Shown: piece after piece, positions 33,960 to 42,001 of the stretch | Layout of the letters: each line of letters starts with the position of its first letter | Position numbering within the stretch: the first letter of the stretch is position 1 | From: Streptomyces sp. HM190 | GTDB taxonomy: Bacteria > Actinomycetota > Actinomycetes > Streptomycetales > Streptomycetaceae | Direction: 5' to 3' | DNA: 64,000 nucleotides | Assembly (NCBI RefSeq): GCF_009857135.1 | Contig: NZ_CP047318.1 | Span: 4,588,001 to 4,652,000, forward strand | Notes under the pieces: model-generated | What the model was told of the DNA's origin: nothing | The model's database searches: none | What the model saw: the letters and a program-made list of their open reading frames with translations, nothing else | Made by a program: the position numbers and the translations under genes

Positions 33960-34625
33960 TCAGGAGGCCGGCATCAGCACGGTGTCGACGATGTACACGG
34001 TGGCGTTGGCGGTCTTGACGTTGCCGCAGACCACCTTGGACTCGTCGTTGACGGTGTACGACTCACCCGAGCCGGAGGTGGTGAGCTTCGACTTCTCCAG
34101 CGTGGCGAAGGAGCCGTTCTCCAGGTCCTTCGGCGCGAGCTTCTGGCCGACGACGTGGTACGTGAGGATCTTCGTCAGCTGGGCCTTGTCGTTGAGGACC
34201 TTGTCCAGCGTGTCCTTCGGGATCTTGGCGAAGGCGTCGTTGGTCGGCGCGAACACGGTGATGTTCTCGGCGTTGTTCAGGGTGTCGACCAGGCCGGCCT
34301 TCTTCACCGCGGAGACCAGCGTGGACAGGGCGGGGTTGTTGGACGCGGCCGTGGCGACCGGGTCCTCGGCCATGCCGTCGAAGGAACCGGCACCGCTCTC
34401 GGGCACCGCGGAACAGGCGGAACCGAAGGGCTTGTCCGCCGAGGCACCGCTGCCGGAGCCCGTCATGCCGTCGTCCGACGCGGACGCGGACGCCGACGCC
34501 TTCGTCTTCGACGAGGAGTCCGAGGAGGCGGAGTCGCCGCCGTTGTCGGAGCAGGCGCTCAGGGTCAGCGGCAGGACGGCCGCTGCGGCCACGGTCACGG
34601 CGATGCGGCGGAGGGAGGTGTTCAC
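33960..34625 (-). CDS. Fasciclin-domain lipoprotein
   Basis: 221 residues; GTG at 34625 after AGGAGAAG. Lipoprotein signal with lipobox LSAC, then a Ser/Lys/Gly linker (27-60). The fasciclin (FAS1) domain covers about 85-221: NPALSTLVSAVKKAGLVDTL, NITVFAPTNDAFAKIPKDTL, LTYHVVGQKL and the closing NATVYIVDTVLMPAS. FAS1 domains mediate adhesion or ligand binding at the cell surface. It lies directly downstream of a sulfite-oxidase-like gene, an arrangement suggesting a shared surface role. Confidence 0.92.
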   Translation of the reverse strand: MNTSLRRIAVTVAAAAVLPLTLSACSDNGGDSASSDSSSKTKASASASASDDGMTGSGSGASADKPFGSACSAVPESGAGSFDGMAEDPVATAASNNPALSTLVSAVKKAGLVDTLNNAENITVFAPTNDAFAKIPKDTLDKVLNDKAQLTKILTYHVVGQKLAPKDLENGSFATLEKSKLTTSGSGESYTVNDESKVVCGNVKTANATVYIVDTVLMPAS

Positions 34626-34705
34626 GGTACTTCTCCTATGTGTCACGGCAGCGTGCGGCTGCCTTCTGAGGAAGGGGAAAGTGGTCTTGGGGGGTGGTGC
34701 GGGGG

Positions 34706-36319
34706 TCAGTCGACGGTGACGACCACGGAGTGCCATCCGCTCGAACCGTCGGGGATCGGGCGGGCCCGTTTCGCGGTCTGCACCGCACCGGTACCGTCGG
34801 TCGCCCGGACCGTGAGGGTGTGGCCGCCCTTGGTGGCCTGCCAGGGGAAGGACCACTGGCGCCAGGTGTCGCGGGTGTCCTCGGCGGCGAGTCGGGCCCT
34901 CTGCCAGGGCCCGTCGTCGACCCGGATCTCGACCTTGCGGATGCCTCGCCGCTGTGCCCAGGCGACCCCGGCGACCATCACCGTGCCGGCCCGCGGCCGG
35001 GCGAACGGTTTGGGGGTGTCGATCCTCGACGCGGTCTTGACCGGCGCCCTGCGGGCCCAGCCGCGCTTGACCCAGTAGGGGTCGTAGGAGTCGAAGGTGG
35101 TGAGTTCGATCTCCTTGATCCACTTGCAGGCGGAGACGAACCCGTAAAGGCCGGGGACGACCATGCGGACCGGGAAGCCGTGCTCGAAGGGCAGCGGTTC
35201 GCCGTTCATGCCGATCGCGAGGAGGGCGTCGCGGCCGTCCATGACGTCCTCGACCGGAGTGCCGATCGTCATGCCGTCCACCGAGCGCGCCACCAGCTGG
35301 TCGGCGGGGCCGCCCCGCGAGGGAGGCCGCACCCCCTGCTCGGCCAGCAGGTCCGCCAGCCGGACCCCGAGCCAGCGGGCGTTGCCGGCGTAGGGGCCGC
35401 CGACCTCGTTGGAGACGCACGTGAGGGTGATGTCGCGTTCCACCAGCTCACGCCGCAGGAGGTCGTCGAAGGAGAGCGTGACGGGCCGGGCGACGCCCTT
35501 GCCGTGGATCCGCAGCCGCCAGGACCCGACGTCCACCTTCGGCACCACCAGCGCGGTGTCCACCCGGTAGAACGACGTGTTCGGGGTGAGGAAGGGGACC
35601 GCACCGGGTATCCGCAGTCCCGCGCCGCGGGGAACGGCGGGCGCGGGGGAGGCGGGGGCGGGCAGGACCAGCCGGTCGCGGGAGGCGACCGCGCTCCGGC
35701 CGTTCGAACCGTTCAGGGACCGGCCCAGGGCGCCGGCTCCCGTGGCGGCCAGCGCGACGGCGGACGCCGCGACGACGAAACCCCGCCGGTCCCGGTCGGC
35801 CCCCGGCCCGCCGGACGGCGCCGCCTGCGACGGCCGCCGCCACGTGACGCGGCCGGCCAGGACGTACAGCAGGACCGCCCCGGCGACAGCGCCCACGAGG
35901 GACGGGAGCGTGTCGGTGAAACCCCGCGTGTCGGGACGTGTGGCGGCCGCCAGCGCCCCCACCGCGCCGAACACCAGCACACCGGCCGCCCCCGCGCGTC
36001 GGAACCGCAGCGCGGTCATTCCCAGAGCCGCCGCGAAAAGCGTGAGAACCGCGAGAATTCCGAGCTGGAGAACGAATTTGTCGTTGGTCCCGAAATTCCT
36101 TACCGCCCAGTCCTTCACCGCTGCCGGGGTGCGGTCGATCGCGGCGCCGCCCACCGCGACCACGGGCCCCGCCTGCGGCCTGACCGCCGTCGACACCAGC
36201 TCCGCCACGGCGATCGCGGCGTATCCGCTCACCACACCCGCCACCACACCCGCGAGCGCACCCACGCCGGGGCGCACCGGTCGGGCCGGCCCGTGTGTGT
36301 TCCTGTCGTCGTCGATCAC
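34706..36319 (-). CDS. Membrane-anchored molybdopterin oxidoreductase (sulfite oxidase family)
   Basis: 537 residues from GTG at 36319. Four or five helices fill the first 160 residues (GVVAGVVSGYAAIAVAELV, FVLQLGILAVLTLFAAALG), followed by another around 181-200. The sulfite-oxidase catalytic domain spans about 235-440, with the molybdenum-binding Cys301 in LTCVSNEVGGPYAGN and RMVVPGLYGFVSACKWIKEI later on. A Mo-co dimerisation domain ends the chain (RGIRKVEIRVDDGPWQRARL, WSFPWQA). The domain is probably outside the cell. Substrate may be sulfite or another oxo-compound; no haem partner is adjacent. Confidence 0.9.
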   Translation of the reverse strand: MIDDDRNTHGPARPVRPGVGALAGVVAGVVSGYAAIAVAELVSTAVRPQAGPVVAVGGAAIDRTPAAVKDWAVRNFGTNDKFVLQLGILAVLTLFAAALGMTALRFRRAGAAGVLVFGAVGALAAATRPDTRGFTDTLPSLVGAVAGAVLLYVLAGRVTWRRPSQAAPSGGPGADRDRRGFVVAASAVALAATGAGALGRSLNGSNGRSAVASRDRLVLPAPASPAPAVPRGAGLRIPGAVPFLTPNTSFYRVDTALVVPKVDVGSWRLRIHGKGVARPVTLSFDDLLRRELVERDITLTCVSNEVGGPYAGNARWLGVRLADLLAEQGVRPPSRGGPADQLVARSVDGMTIGTPVEDVMDGRDALLAIGMNGEPLPFEHGFPVRMVVPGLYGFVSACKWIKEIELTTFDSYDPYWVKRGWARRAPVKTASRIDTPKPFARPRAGTVMVAGVAWAQRRGIRKVEIRVDDGPWQRARLAAEDTRDTWRQWSFPWQATKGGHTLTVRATDGTGAVQTAKRARPIPDGSSGWHSVVVTVD

Positions 36320-36634
36320 GTGGGGAATCCGGTCCCCGACCGGCGGCGGATTGGTCGTCCATCCGATCGGGTGAAACTTTTTTCCGCACCCATCCGCAGC
36401 CTGTTCCGCTACGGATAAAGAAAAGAAATAGGTGCCCGGAGGAGGAACGGGAAGCCGGGAAGACGGGCGCCGTGAAGTCGGTGAACCGTGCAGTGGGGAA
36501 GTCCGTGGAGCCGCGACGAGCGACCGGTCCGTGTCCGCATCCGGGCGCGCCCGTGCCGGCGAATCCGATCGGGGCGTCACGGACGCCGCGCGCAGGTGTC
36601 CAACCCCGAGAGACCGGACGAGAGGAGCCACCCA
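36320..36634. other. Divergent promoter region between sulfite-oxidase-like and sigma-factor genes
   Basis: A 315-base gap with an AT-rich core at 36365-36432 (GAAACTTTTTTCCGCACCC and ACGGATAAAGAAAAGAAAT), unusual for this GC-rich window and the likely location of promoters in both directions. No reading frame or repeat of note was seen. Confidence 0.4.
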
Positions 36635-37237
36635 GTGGCGGGGGCCCGCAGACCGACCGCACCACCCGAGGCCGACGGCGGCACCGGCGACACCGGCGTC
36701 ACCGCTGACGCCCTGCTGGTGGTGCGGGCCGCGGAAGGCGACGAGGACGCCTTCGCGACGCTCGTGCAACGCCACGCGCCGGCGCTGCTCCGCCTGGCCA
36801 CCCGGATGCTGCGCACCCCGGCGGAGGCGGAGGACGCCGTGCAGGACGCCTTCCTCAGCGCGTGGCGCCGCCTGCCGGAGTTCCAGGGCGAGGCGTCCTT
36901 CGGCACCTGGATGTACCGCATCGTCACCAACCGCTGCCTGAACGTCCTGCGCGCCCGCAGACCGGTGGCGCCGCTGGAGGCGGCCGGGGAGGTCCCGGCG
37001 GCCGAGCACGCCACCTCACCGGCCCGCATCACCGAGGGCCGGGACGCCGTCCGTGAACTGAGGGACGCTCTCGACCTGCTCTCGGCCGAGCAGCGAGCAT
37101 GCTGGGTACTGCGTGAACTCGACGGGCGGTCCTACGAGTTCATCGCGGACGCGGTCGGCATCAGCCAGGAGGCCGTCCGCGCCCGCGTCTTCCGCGCACG
37201 CCGCTGTCTGACACGAGCATTGGGGGCCTGGCGATGA
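36635..37237 (+). CDS. ECF-family RNA polymerase sigma factor
   Basis: 200 residues; GTG at 36635, AGAGGAG 8 bases upstream. Region 2: DEDAFATLVQRHAPALLRLA, RTPAEAEDAVQDAFLSAWRR, GTWMYRIVTNRCLNVLRARR. Region 4: LDLLSAEQRACWVLRELDGR, YEFIADAVGISQEAVRARVF. Its stop overlaps the next start (ATGA); that gene encodes a protein with a zinc anti-sigma-like motif. Gene order predicts a sigma factor for envelope stress whose regulon may include the two Asp23 clusters. The AT-rich region upstream may hold its own promoter. Confidence 0.93.
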   Translation: MAGARRPTAPPEADGGTGDTGVTADALLVVRAAEGDEDAFATLVQRHAPALLRLATRMLRTPAEAEDAVQDAFLSAWRRLPEFQGEASFGTWMYRIVTNRCLNVLRARRPVAPLEAAGEVPAAEHATSPARITEGRDAVRELRDALDLLSAEQRACWVLRELDGRSYEFIADAVGISQEAVRARVFRARRCLTRALGAWR

Positions 37238-37854
37238 CCACGCACACCGACCCGCCCGAGGGCGCCCGCGCCGACGGCGACGACGAGTCGCTGCCGTGCG
37301 GACGGCCGCTGTCCCGGGTCTGGGACGACTGGGAACGGCAGACCGACGACCCCCACACGGCCACCTGCCCGCACTGCCGGACCGCCGTCGACGACCTCGC
37401 CCTGCTGGAGAGCGCCGTGCGCGGCCTGCGCGAGGAGACCCCCGACCCCTCGGCCCACGACGCCGAACCGCTGACCCGGCGGGTCATGGACCTCGTGCGC
37501 CTCGAACTGCGCCCCGGCCGCCCGCTGCCCCTGGGCGAACCCGCCGAGGACCTCTGGATCATGGAGACGGTCGCCGCACGTGTCCTCCGCGCGGCGGCGG
37601 AGACGGTGGAGGGGGTCCGCGCGGGTTCCTGCCGCATCGTGGACGCCGACGGCCACGAGGGCGGCGCGGTGGAGGTCCGCCTCGACATCCACGCCCCCGC
37701 GGACGCCGCCCTGCGGCCCCTCGCGGAGCGGGTACGGCAACGGGTGCGGGAGGCCGCCGACCGGGAACTCGGCCTGGTCACCGCGTCCGTCGACATCCGC
37801 GTCACCGACCTCGTCGACGTCCGGGCCGAGGGCCGGGAAGGGGACACCGCATGA
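37234..37854 (+). CDS. ZAS-like zinc motif fused to an Asp23-like region, putative anti-sigma factor
   Basis: 206 residues; ATG overlaps the sigma gene's stop. The N-terminal part holds CGRPLSRVWDDWE and then His41-x3-Cys45-x2-Cys48 (HTATCPHC), the H-x3-C-x2-C pattern of zinc-containing anti-sigma factors, followed by a helix (LALLESAVRGL). From about residue 110 the sequence is Asp23-like: ETVAARVLRAAAETVEGVRA, GGAVEVRLDIHAPADAALRP, SVDIRVTDLVDV. No membrane helix is present. I infer that it holds the sigma factor and senses state through the Asp23-like part, an unusual combination. Confidence 0.75.
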   Translation: MTTHTDPPEGARADGDDESLPCGRPLSRVWDDWERQTDDPHTATCPHCRTAVDDLALLESAVRGLREETPDPSAHDAEPLTRRVMDLVRLELRPGRPLPLGEPAEDLWIMETVAARVLRAAAETVEGVRAGSCRIVDADGHEGGAVEVRLDIHAPADAALRPLAERVRQRVREAADRELGLVTASVDIRVTDLVDVRAEGREGDTA

Positions 37855-38207
37855 CCGCGCACACACCGTCCGCCGCACAGACCGTGCTCGTCGAGGACAT
37901 CGCCCGGGTCGTGGAGGACGTACCGGGCGTCGCCTTCCTGAGGCCGGGACTCGCCGCCCGGCTCCGCTCGGCGCTGTCCCGCCCCGACCCCGGCGCCGGC
38001 CGCACACCGACCGCGGGCGTGCGCCTGACACCGGGAGCGGACGACACCGCCGGCTGGCACGTCGACGTCCACGTGGTCGTGGTCCGCCGGGCCAGGGCGG
38101 TCGACGTGGCCCGTGCCGTCCGCTCCGCGGTGGAGACCCATCTGGCCCTCCGCTTCCCCGCACGACCGGGCGCCCGGGTGAGGGTGACGATCACCGGACA
38201 GGTCTGA
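37851..38207 (+). CDS. Asp23-like small protein
   Basis: 118 residues; ATG overlaps the preceding stop, so three genes are coupled: sigma, ZAS-Asp23, and this one. Its secondary-structure order matches the Asp23-like part of its neighbour: helix (TVLVEDIARVVEDVPGVAFL), strands (GWHVDVHVVVVRRARAVDVA), helix (ARAVRSAVETHLALRFP), final strand (RVRVTITGQV). It has no zinc motif or membrane segment. It may form a complex with the preceding protein or with Asp23 itself. Confidence 0.7.
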   Translation: MTAHTPSAAQTVLVEDIARVVEDVPGVAFLRPGLAARLRSALSRPDPGAGRTPTAGVRLTPGADDTAGWHVDVHVVVVRRARAVDVARAVRSAVETHLALRFPARPGARVRVTITGQV

Positions 38208-38280
38208 CGGGAGACCGCCGGGACTGACGGTCGGACGGGCCTCAGGGACGGGCCTCACGGACGGGCGTCACAGGCAGGCG

Positions 38281-38919
38281 TCACCGAGGGTCGTCGCCGG
38301 CGTACCCGGTGGGGTCACCGGCGTTTCCGTCCGAGCGCGAGCCGGGATGGCGGAGGCAGGAGAGCACGACGACCAGGGGCCACAGCGACTGGAAGGACGT
38401 CACGAAGCGTTCGGCGACACCGGCGGCACCGTTGTCGTTCGACTCGAACACGAACCAGAGCGCCCCGGCGCCCATCACCGAGGTCGCCGCCCAGGAGGGC
38501 ACGGGACGCAGCCCCCACGGCGCCTCTGTGCTGCGGTCGGCGGCCAGGACGGGCCAGACCGCCAGGAGCGTGAAGCCGACCACGGCCACCGAACCGTGGC
38601 GCAGGGAGCCCCCACTGCTCGGCGCCGGGAGCAGCACCACCGCGAACGCCGCCAGACCACCCCCGCCCAGCGCCACCCGCCCGGCGAGCGCGGCCGCCCG
38701 CAGCCCCCAGGCGGTCAGCAGATGGCACAGCCCCAGGGCGAGCAGCGCCCCGCTCATCACCCAGAACCCCGGTGCCCCGTAGGCGGCCAGGACGCTGATC
38801 GTCTGCCGGGCAGGGTCGTAGGCGGGCCCCTCCAGGAGCGCCGCGCCCGTCCAGCCCGCGATCAGCAGGACGGGCGCGCTCATCGACGGGAGCAGGGCCC
38901 ACCGGGGCACAAGTCGCAC
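38281..38919 (-). CDS. DUF998-family membrane protein
   Basis: 212 residues from GTG at 38919; a GTG at 38910 and an ATG at 38883 are alternatives, as no ribosome site is convincing. Six helices: PVLLIAGWTGAALLEGP, VMSGALLALGLCHLLTAWGL, VALGGGGLAAFAVVLLPAPS, HGSVAVVGFTLLAVWPVLAA, WAATSVMGAGALWFVFESND and FQSLWPLVVVLSCLRHP. The RQTISVLAAYGAPGFWV stretch after helix 1 is typical of DUF998. Function unknown. It converges with the Asp23-like gene. Confidence 0.78.
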   Translation of the reverse strand: MRLVPRWALLPSMSAPVLLIAGWTGAALLEGPAYDPARQTISVLAAYGAPGFWVMSGALLALGLCHLLTAWGLRAAALAGRVALGGGGLAAFAVVLLPAPSSGGSLRHGSVAVVGFTLLAVWPVLAADRSTEAPWGLRPVPSWAATSVMGAGALWFVFESNDNGAAGVAERFVTSFQSLWPLVVVLSCLRHPGSRSDGNAGDPTGYAGDDPR

Positions 38920-39133
38920 CGGTTCACCGTAGGCCGCCCCGGCGCTCCGCACGGCGGCGCCGCGCCCACCGGCGCGGGTCCGCCGTGCGGACGCGGACGC
39001 CGACGGCGGGCGCCCCGACTCGGCATCAAAGACGCGTAAAGATTGCCGGAACACGGCAATGAAACCGGGGGCCCCGCATGTGACGATCCCCTCAAGCCGG
39101 GGATCAGCGACGGGTGGGAGGGGGACGGCGCGC

Positions 39134-39631
39134 ATGGCCTGGTTTCTTGGACTCGGCATCACGGGGGTCGTGCTGCTCGCCCTGTCGCTGGTCTTCGACG
39201 GAGTGCTCGACGGTGCGCTGGACGGCACTCTCGACGGGGGGTTGTCGTTGCCGGTCGTCGCCGGATTCCTGGCGATGACCGGTTTCGCGGGCGCCATCGC
39301 CATGGGGGCGGCGGGCGCCGGCCCGGTGGCCGCCACGGCCGCGGGGGCCGTGTCCGGAGCGGGCACGGGCTGGCTGACGTACCGCTTCAGCCGTGTCCTG
39401 ACGCGCGACCGGACGGCGCTCGCGCCCACCGGGGACGACCTGGTGGGCACCTCGGGCAGCGTGGTCACGGCCATCCCGGCCGGCGGGTACGGCGAGGTGC
39501 TGCTGCGGCTCGCCGGCCAGCCGGTGAAGTTCGCCGCGCGCAGCGCGGTGCCGGTGGCCCGGGGCGCCGAGGTCTGGGTGGAGGCGGCGCCGTCCGCGAC
39601 GTCGGTAGTGGTCCGCCCGGTCGACCACTGA
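39134..39631 (+). CDS. NfeD-like membrane protein
   Basis: 165 residues, ATG at 39134 after GGAGGGGG. Three helices (GLGITGVVLLALSLVFDG, LPVVAGFLAMTGFAGAIAMG, GAGPVAATAAGAVSGAGTGW) separated by an acidic loop, then a small beta-barrel OB-type domain (DLVGTSGSVVTAIPAGGYGE, VARGAEVWVEAAPSATSVVV). Proteins of this kind, like YuaF, work with flotillins in membrane microdomains, and the flotillin gene follows 75 bases downstream. Confidence 0.82.
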   Translation: MAWFLGLGITGVVLLALSLVFDGVLDGALDGTLDGGLSLPVVAGFLAMTGFAGAIAMGAAGAGPVAATAAGAVSGAGTGWLTYRFSRVLTRDRTALAPTGDDLVGTSGSVVTAIPAGGYGEVLLRLAGQPVKFAARSAVPVARGAEVWVEAAPSATSVVVRPVDH

Positions 39632-39706
39632 AGCCTCAGCCCGCTCCCCTCCTCCTGACCTCCCTCTTTCTCCTCTCCTTCTCTTACGTGATTCGGGGGC
39701 ACTGTG

Positions 39707-41230
39707 ATGAGTCCTGTCGTCGTAGCCGTGGTGGGGGTCGTGGTCCTCCTCGTCCTCCTGGCACTCGTGGTGATCAACCGCTACAAGGTGGCCGGGCCCA
39801 GCGAGGCGTTCATCGTCACCGGGCGGCGCGGGAAGGAGGCCACCGACCCGGAGACCGGCCGGGTGTTCACCGACAACAGCGGGCAGAAGGTCGTTGTCGG
39901 CGGCGGTGTGTTCGTCGTGCCGTTCGTGCAGCAGAAGTTCACGCTCGACCTGTCCTCCCGCCACATCCCGGTGGCGGTGCGCGGCGCGGTCACCCTGCGC
40001 GGTGTGAAGGCGAACCTCGACGGTGTCGCCATTGTCAAGGTCGGCGGCACCGAGGACTCCATCCGGGCCGCGGCCCAGCGGTTCCTGATGCAGCAGGACG
40101 GCATCGTCGGCTTCACCCAGGAGGTGCTGTCGGGCGCGCTGCGGGCGATCGTGGGGCGGATGTCCGTGGAGGACGTCATCCGTGACCGGGCCGCCTTCGC
40201 GAGCCAGGTGGCGGAGGAGGCGGAGGCCAGCCTGTCCGGGCAGGGGCTGGTGCTGGACGCCTTCCAGATCCAGGACATCACCACCGAGGGTTCCTACCTG
40301 GAGGACCTCGGCCGGCCGGAGGCGGCGCGGGCGCGGCAGGAGGCCGACATCGCGGAGGCCGTCGCCCGCCGGGCCGCCGAGCAGGCCCGGCTGAAGGCCG
40401 AGGAGGAGATCGCGGTCGCGCAGCGGACGTTCGCGCTGAAGCAGGCCGAGATCAAGGCCGAGACCGACGAGGCCGCGGCGCGGGCGGCGGCGGCCGGCCC
40501 GCTGGCCGAGGCAGCCCGGCAGCAGGAGATCCTCACCGAGCAGGAGAAGGTCGCCGAACGGCAGGCGGCGCTGACCGACCGTCAGCTCGACACCCAGGTC
40601 CGCAAGCCCGCCGACGCCCAGCGCTACGCGGCGGAGCAGGAGGCCGAGGCCAGGCGCGTGGCGCGGGTCAAGCAGGCCGAGGCGGAGAAGGCGGCCGGCA
40701 TCGCGGCCGCGCAGGCGGAGGCCGAGCGGGCCCGGCTGACCGGTGAGGGCGAGAAGCAGCGCCGTAGCGCGCTGGCCGAGGCGGAGGCCATCGAGGGCCT
40801 GAAGCAGGGTGAGGCCGAGCGGTCCCGGCGCGCGGCGATCGCGGAGGCGGTACGGCTGGAGGGTGAGGCCGACGCGGCGGCGATCGGCGCGAAGGGTGCC
40901 GCCGAGGCGGAGGCGATGCGGAAGAAGGCGGACGCGTTCGGGCAGTACGGCGAGGCGGCCGTCCTGCAGATGCTCGTCGAGGTGCTGCCGCAGGTGGTGG
41001 CCAAGGCGTCGGAGCCGATCGGCGCCATCGACAAGCTGACCGTCATCTCCACCGACGGCGCCGGCCGCATCCCGCGCGCGGTCGCGGACAATGTCGCCCA
41101 GGGCATGGAACTCCTCGGCTCCACCACGGGCGTGGACCTCGCCGGGCTGCTGCGGGGCCTCACCGAGCGGACGCCGGTGAAGGGTCAGGAGCCGGCGCCG
41201 TCGAACGGGAAGGTCGAGATCACCGGTTGA
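39707..41230 (+). CDS. Flotillin (SPFH/Band 7 family)
   Basis: 507 residues from ATG at 39707 (a GTG one codon earlier is possible). One N-terminal membrane segment (PVVVAVVGVVVLLVLLALVV) leads into the SPFH domain (about 30-200): VKVGGTEDSIRAAAQRFLMQ, IVGRMSVEDVIRDRAAFASQ, LDAFQIQDITTEGSYLEDLG. A long Glu/Ala coiled coil follows (200-420), typical of flotillins, then a C-terminal helical part (MLVEVLPQVVAKASEPIGAI). Flotillins organise membrane microdomains as large oligomers. A strong terminator follows. Confidence 0.94.
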   Translation: MSPVVVAVVGVVVLLVLLALVVINRYKVAGPSEAFIVTGRRGKEATDPETGRVFTDNSGQKVVVGGGVFVVPFVQQKFTLDLSSRHIPVAVRGAVTLRGVKANLDGVAIVKVGGTEDSIRAAAQRFLMQQDGIVGFTQEVLSGALRAIVGRMSVEDVIRDRAAFASQVAEEAEASLSGQGLVLDAFQIQDITTEGSYLEDLGRPEAARARQEADIAEAVARRAAEQARLKAEEEIAVAQRTFALKQAEIKAETDEAAARAAAAGPLAEAARQQEILTEQEKVAERQAALTDRQLDTQVRKPADAQRYAAEQEAEARRVARVKQAEAEKAAGIAAAQAEAERARLTGEGEKQRRSALAEAEAIEGLKQGEAERSRRAAIAEAVRLEGEADAAAIGAKGAAEAEAMRKKADAFGQYGEAAVLQMLVEVLPQVVAKASEPIGAIDKLTVISTDGAGRIPRAVADNVAQGMELLGSTTGVDLAGLLRGLTERTPVKGQEPAPSNGKVEITG

Positions 41231-41284
41231 GGCCAGCGGTCCGGATCCGCGGCTCCGAACACCGGTCGGGGTGAAGCCGTACCC

Positions 41285-41317
41285 GAAGGCCCGCCCAGAT
41301 CACCTGGGCGGGCCTTC
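41285..41317 (+). terminator. Strong hairpin terminator after the flotillin gene
   Basis: A perfect 14-bp stem, GAAGGCCCGCCCAG with CTGGGCGGGCCTTC, around ATCAC, 54 bases after the stop codon. Confidence 0.8.
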
Positions 41318-42001
41318 GTGGCGACCGGTGCCCCGACAAGTGCCGGGCGGGGCGCGCGCGATCGATGGCGTTCAGCCATTCCGCCCCCTGGCCGGTGTGT
41401 GTCTGGCGGCGGGTGAGCGGCACGAGCATCGTGGAGTACGAAGGCTTCGAGCGACGGCCTGCACGACCCGGGGCCACGGAGAGCGGAAGCCTTGGGGGGA
41501 CGGAGGGAGTCCCGAGTGCTGGGGTCGGCGCGCCACGGGCGTGCCGGGACCCGTGCCCGTGCCGCGCTCGTGCCGTGCCGCGCTCGTGCGGTGCCCGTGC
41601 CGCGCTCGTGCCCGTGCCGCGCTCGTGCGGTGCCCGTGCCGCGCTCGTGCCCGTGCCGCGCTCGTGCCGCGCTCGTGCCGTGCCCGTGCCGCGCTCCGGA
41701 CGACATCGCGCCGGGGCGCCCCTCCGCACCGGCTCTGCTGACGCCGCGCCAGGTGATCGCGGCACCGCCGCCGCGACACCTCCGCGGCCCGCCGCGCGGC
41801 AGTGTGCGCGGTGTCACGTATCGCGGAACGTCTCAAGTTGCCCACATCACAGCGTGAATACCCCTGTGGCATCCATGCTCGAAACGGGTCAGAAGCCCAA
41901 AGTGGAGCGCACAGCCGTCAATCTGCGTGATCCCCACCCAAGTCGCCTGTGCCGCGGCCCTCATGACGTTCTGCCTCGTTCCCCGTAGAAAGGTGCCCCC
42001 C
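41318..42001. other. Noncoding spacer before the type III PKS gene
   Basis: 680 bases. It contains the tandem repeat at 41551-41697 and, at 41815-41960, a less GC-rich stretch (CAAGTTGCCCACATCACAGC, GTGAATACCCCTG) that probably holds the PKS promoter. Frames in the repeat are repetitive Arg/Ala/His/Gly artefacts. No RNA gene was recognised. Confidence 0.4.
41551..41697. repeat. GTGCCGCGCTC-type tandem repeat
   Basis: Two exact copies of a 39-base unit (41581-41619 and 41620-41658; it opens CGCTCGTGCGGTGCCCGTGC) are flanked by partial, scrambled copies of its sub-units GTGCCGCGCTC and GTGCCC. It lies in a noncoding gap. Such arrays vary by slippage, so its length may differ between strains. 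Confidence 0.75.

Noticed and set aside
41365..41988. Repetitive Arg/Ala/His/Gly frames over the 41.5-kb tandem repeat, on both strands
   Set aside because: Every phase of the repeat is open because the unit lacks stop codons; no start signal or coherent protein is present.
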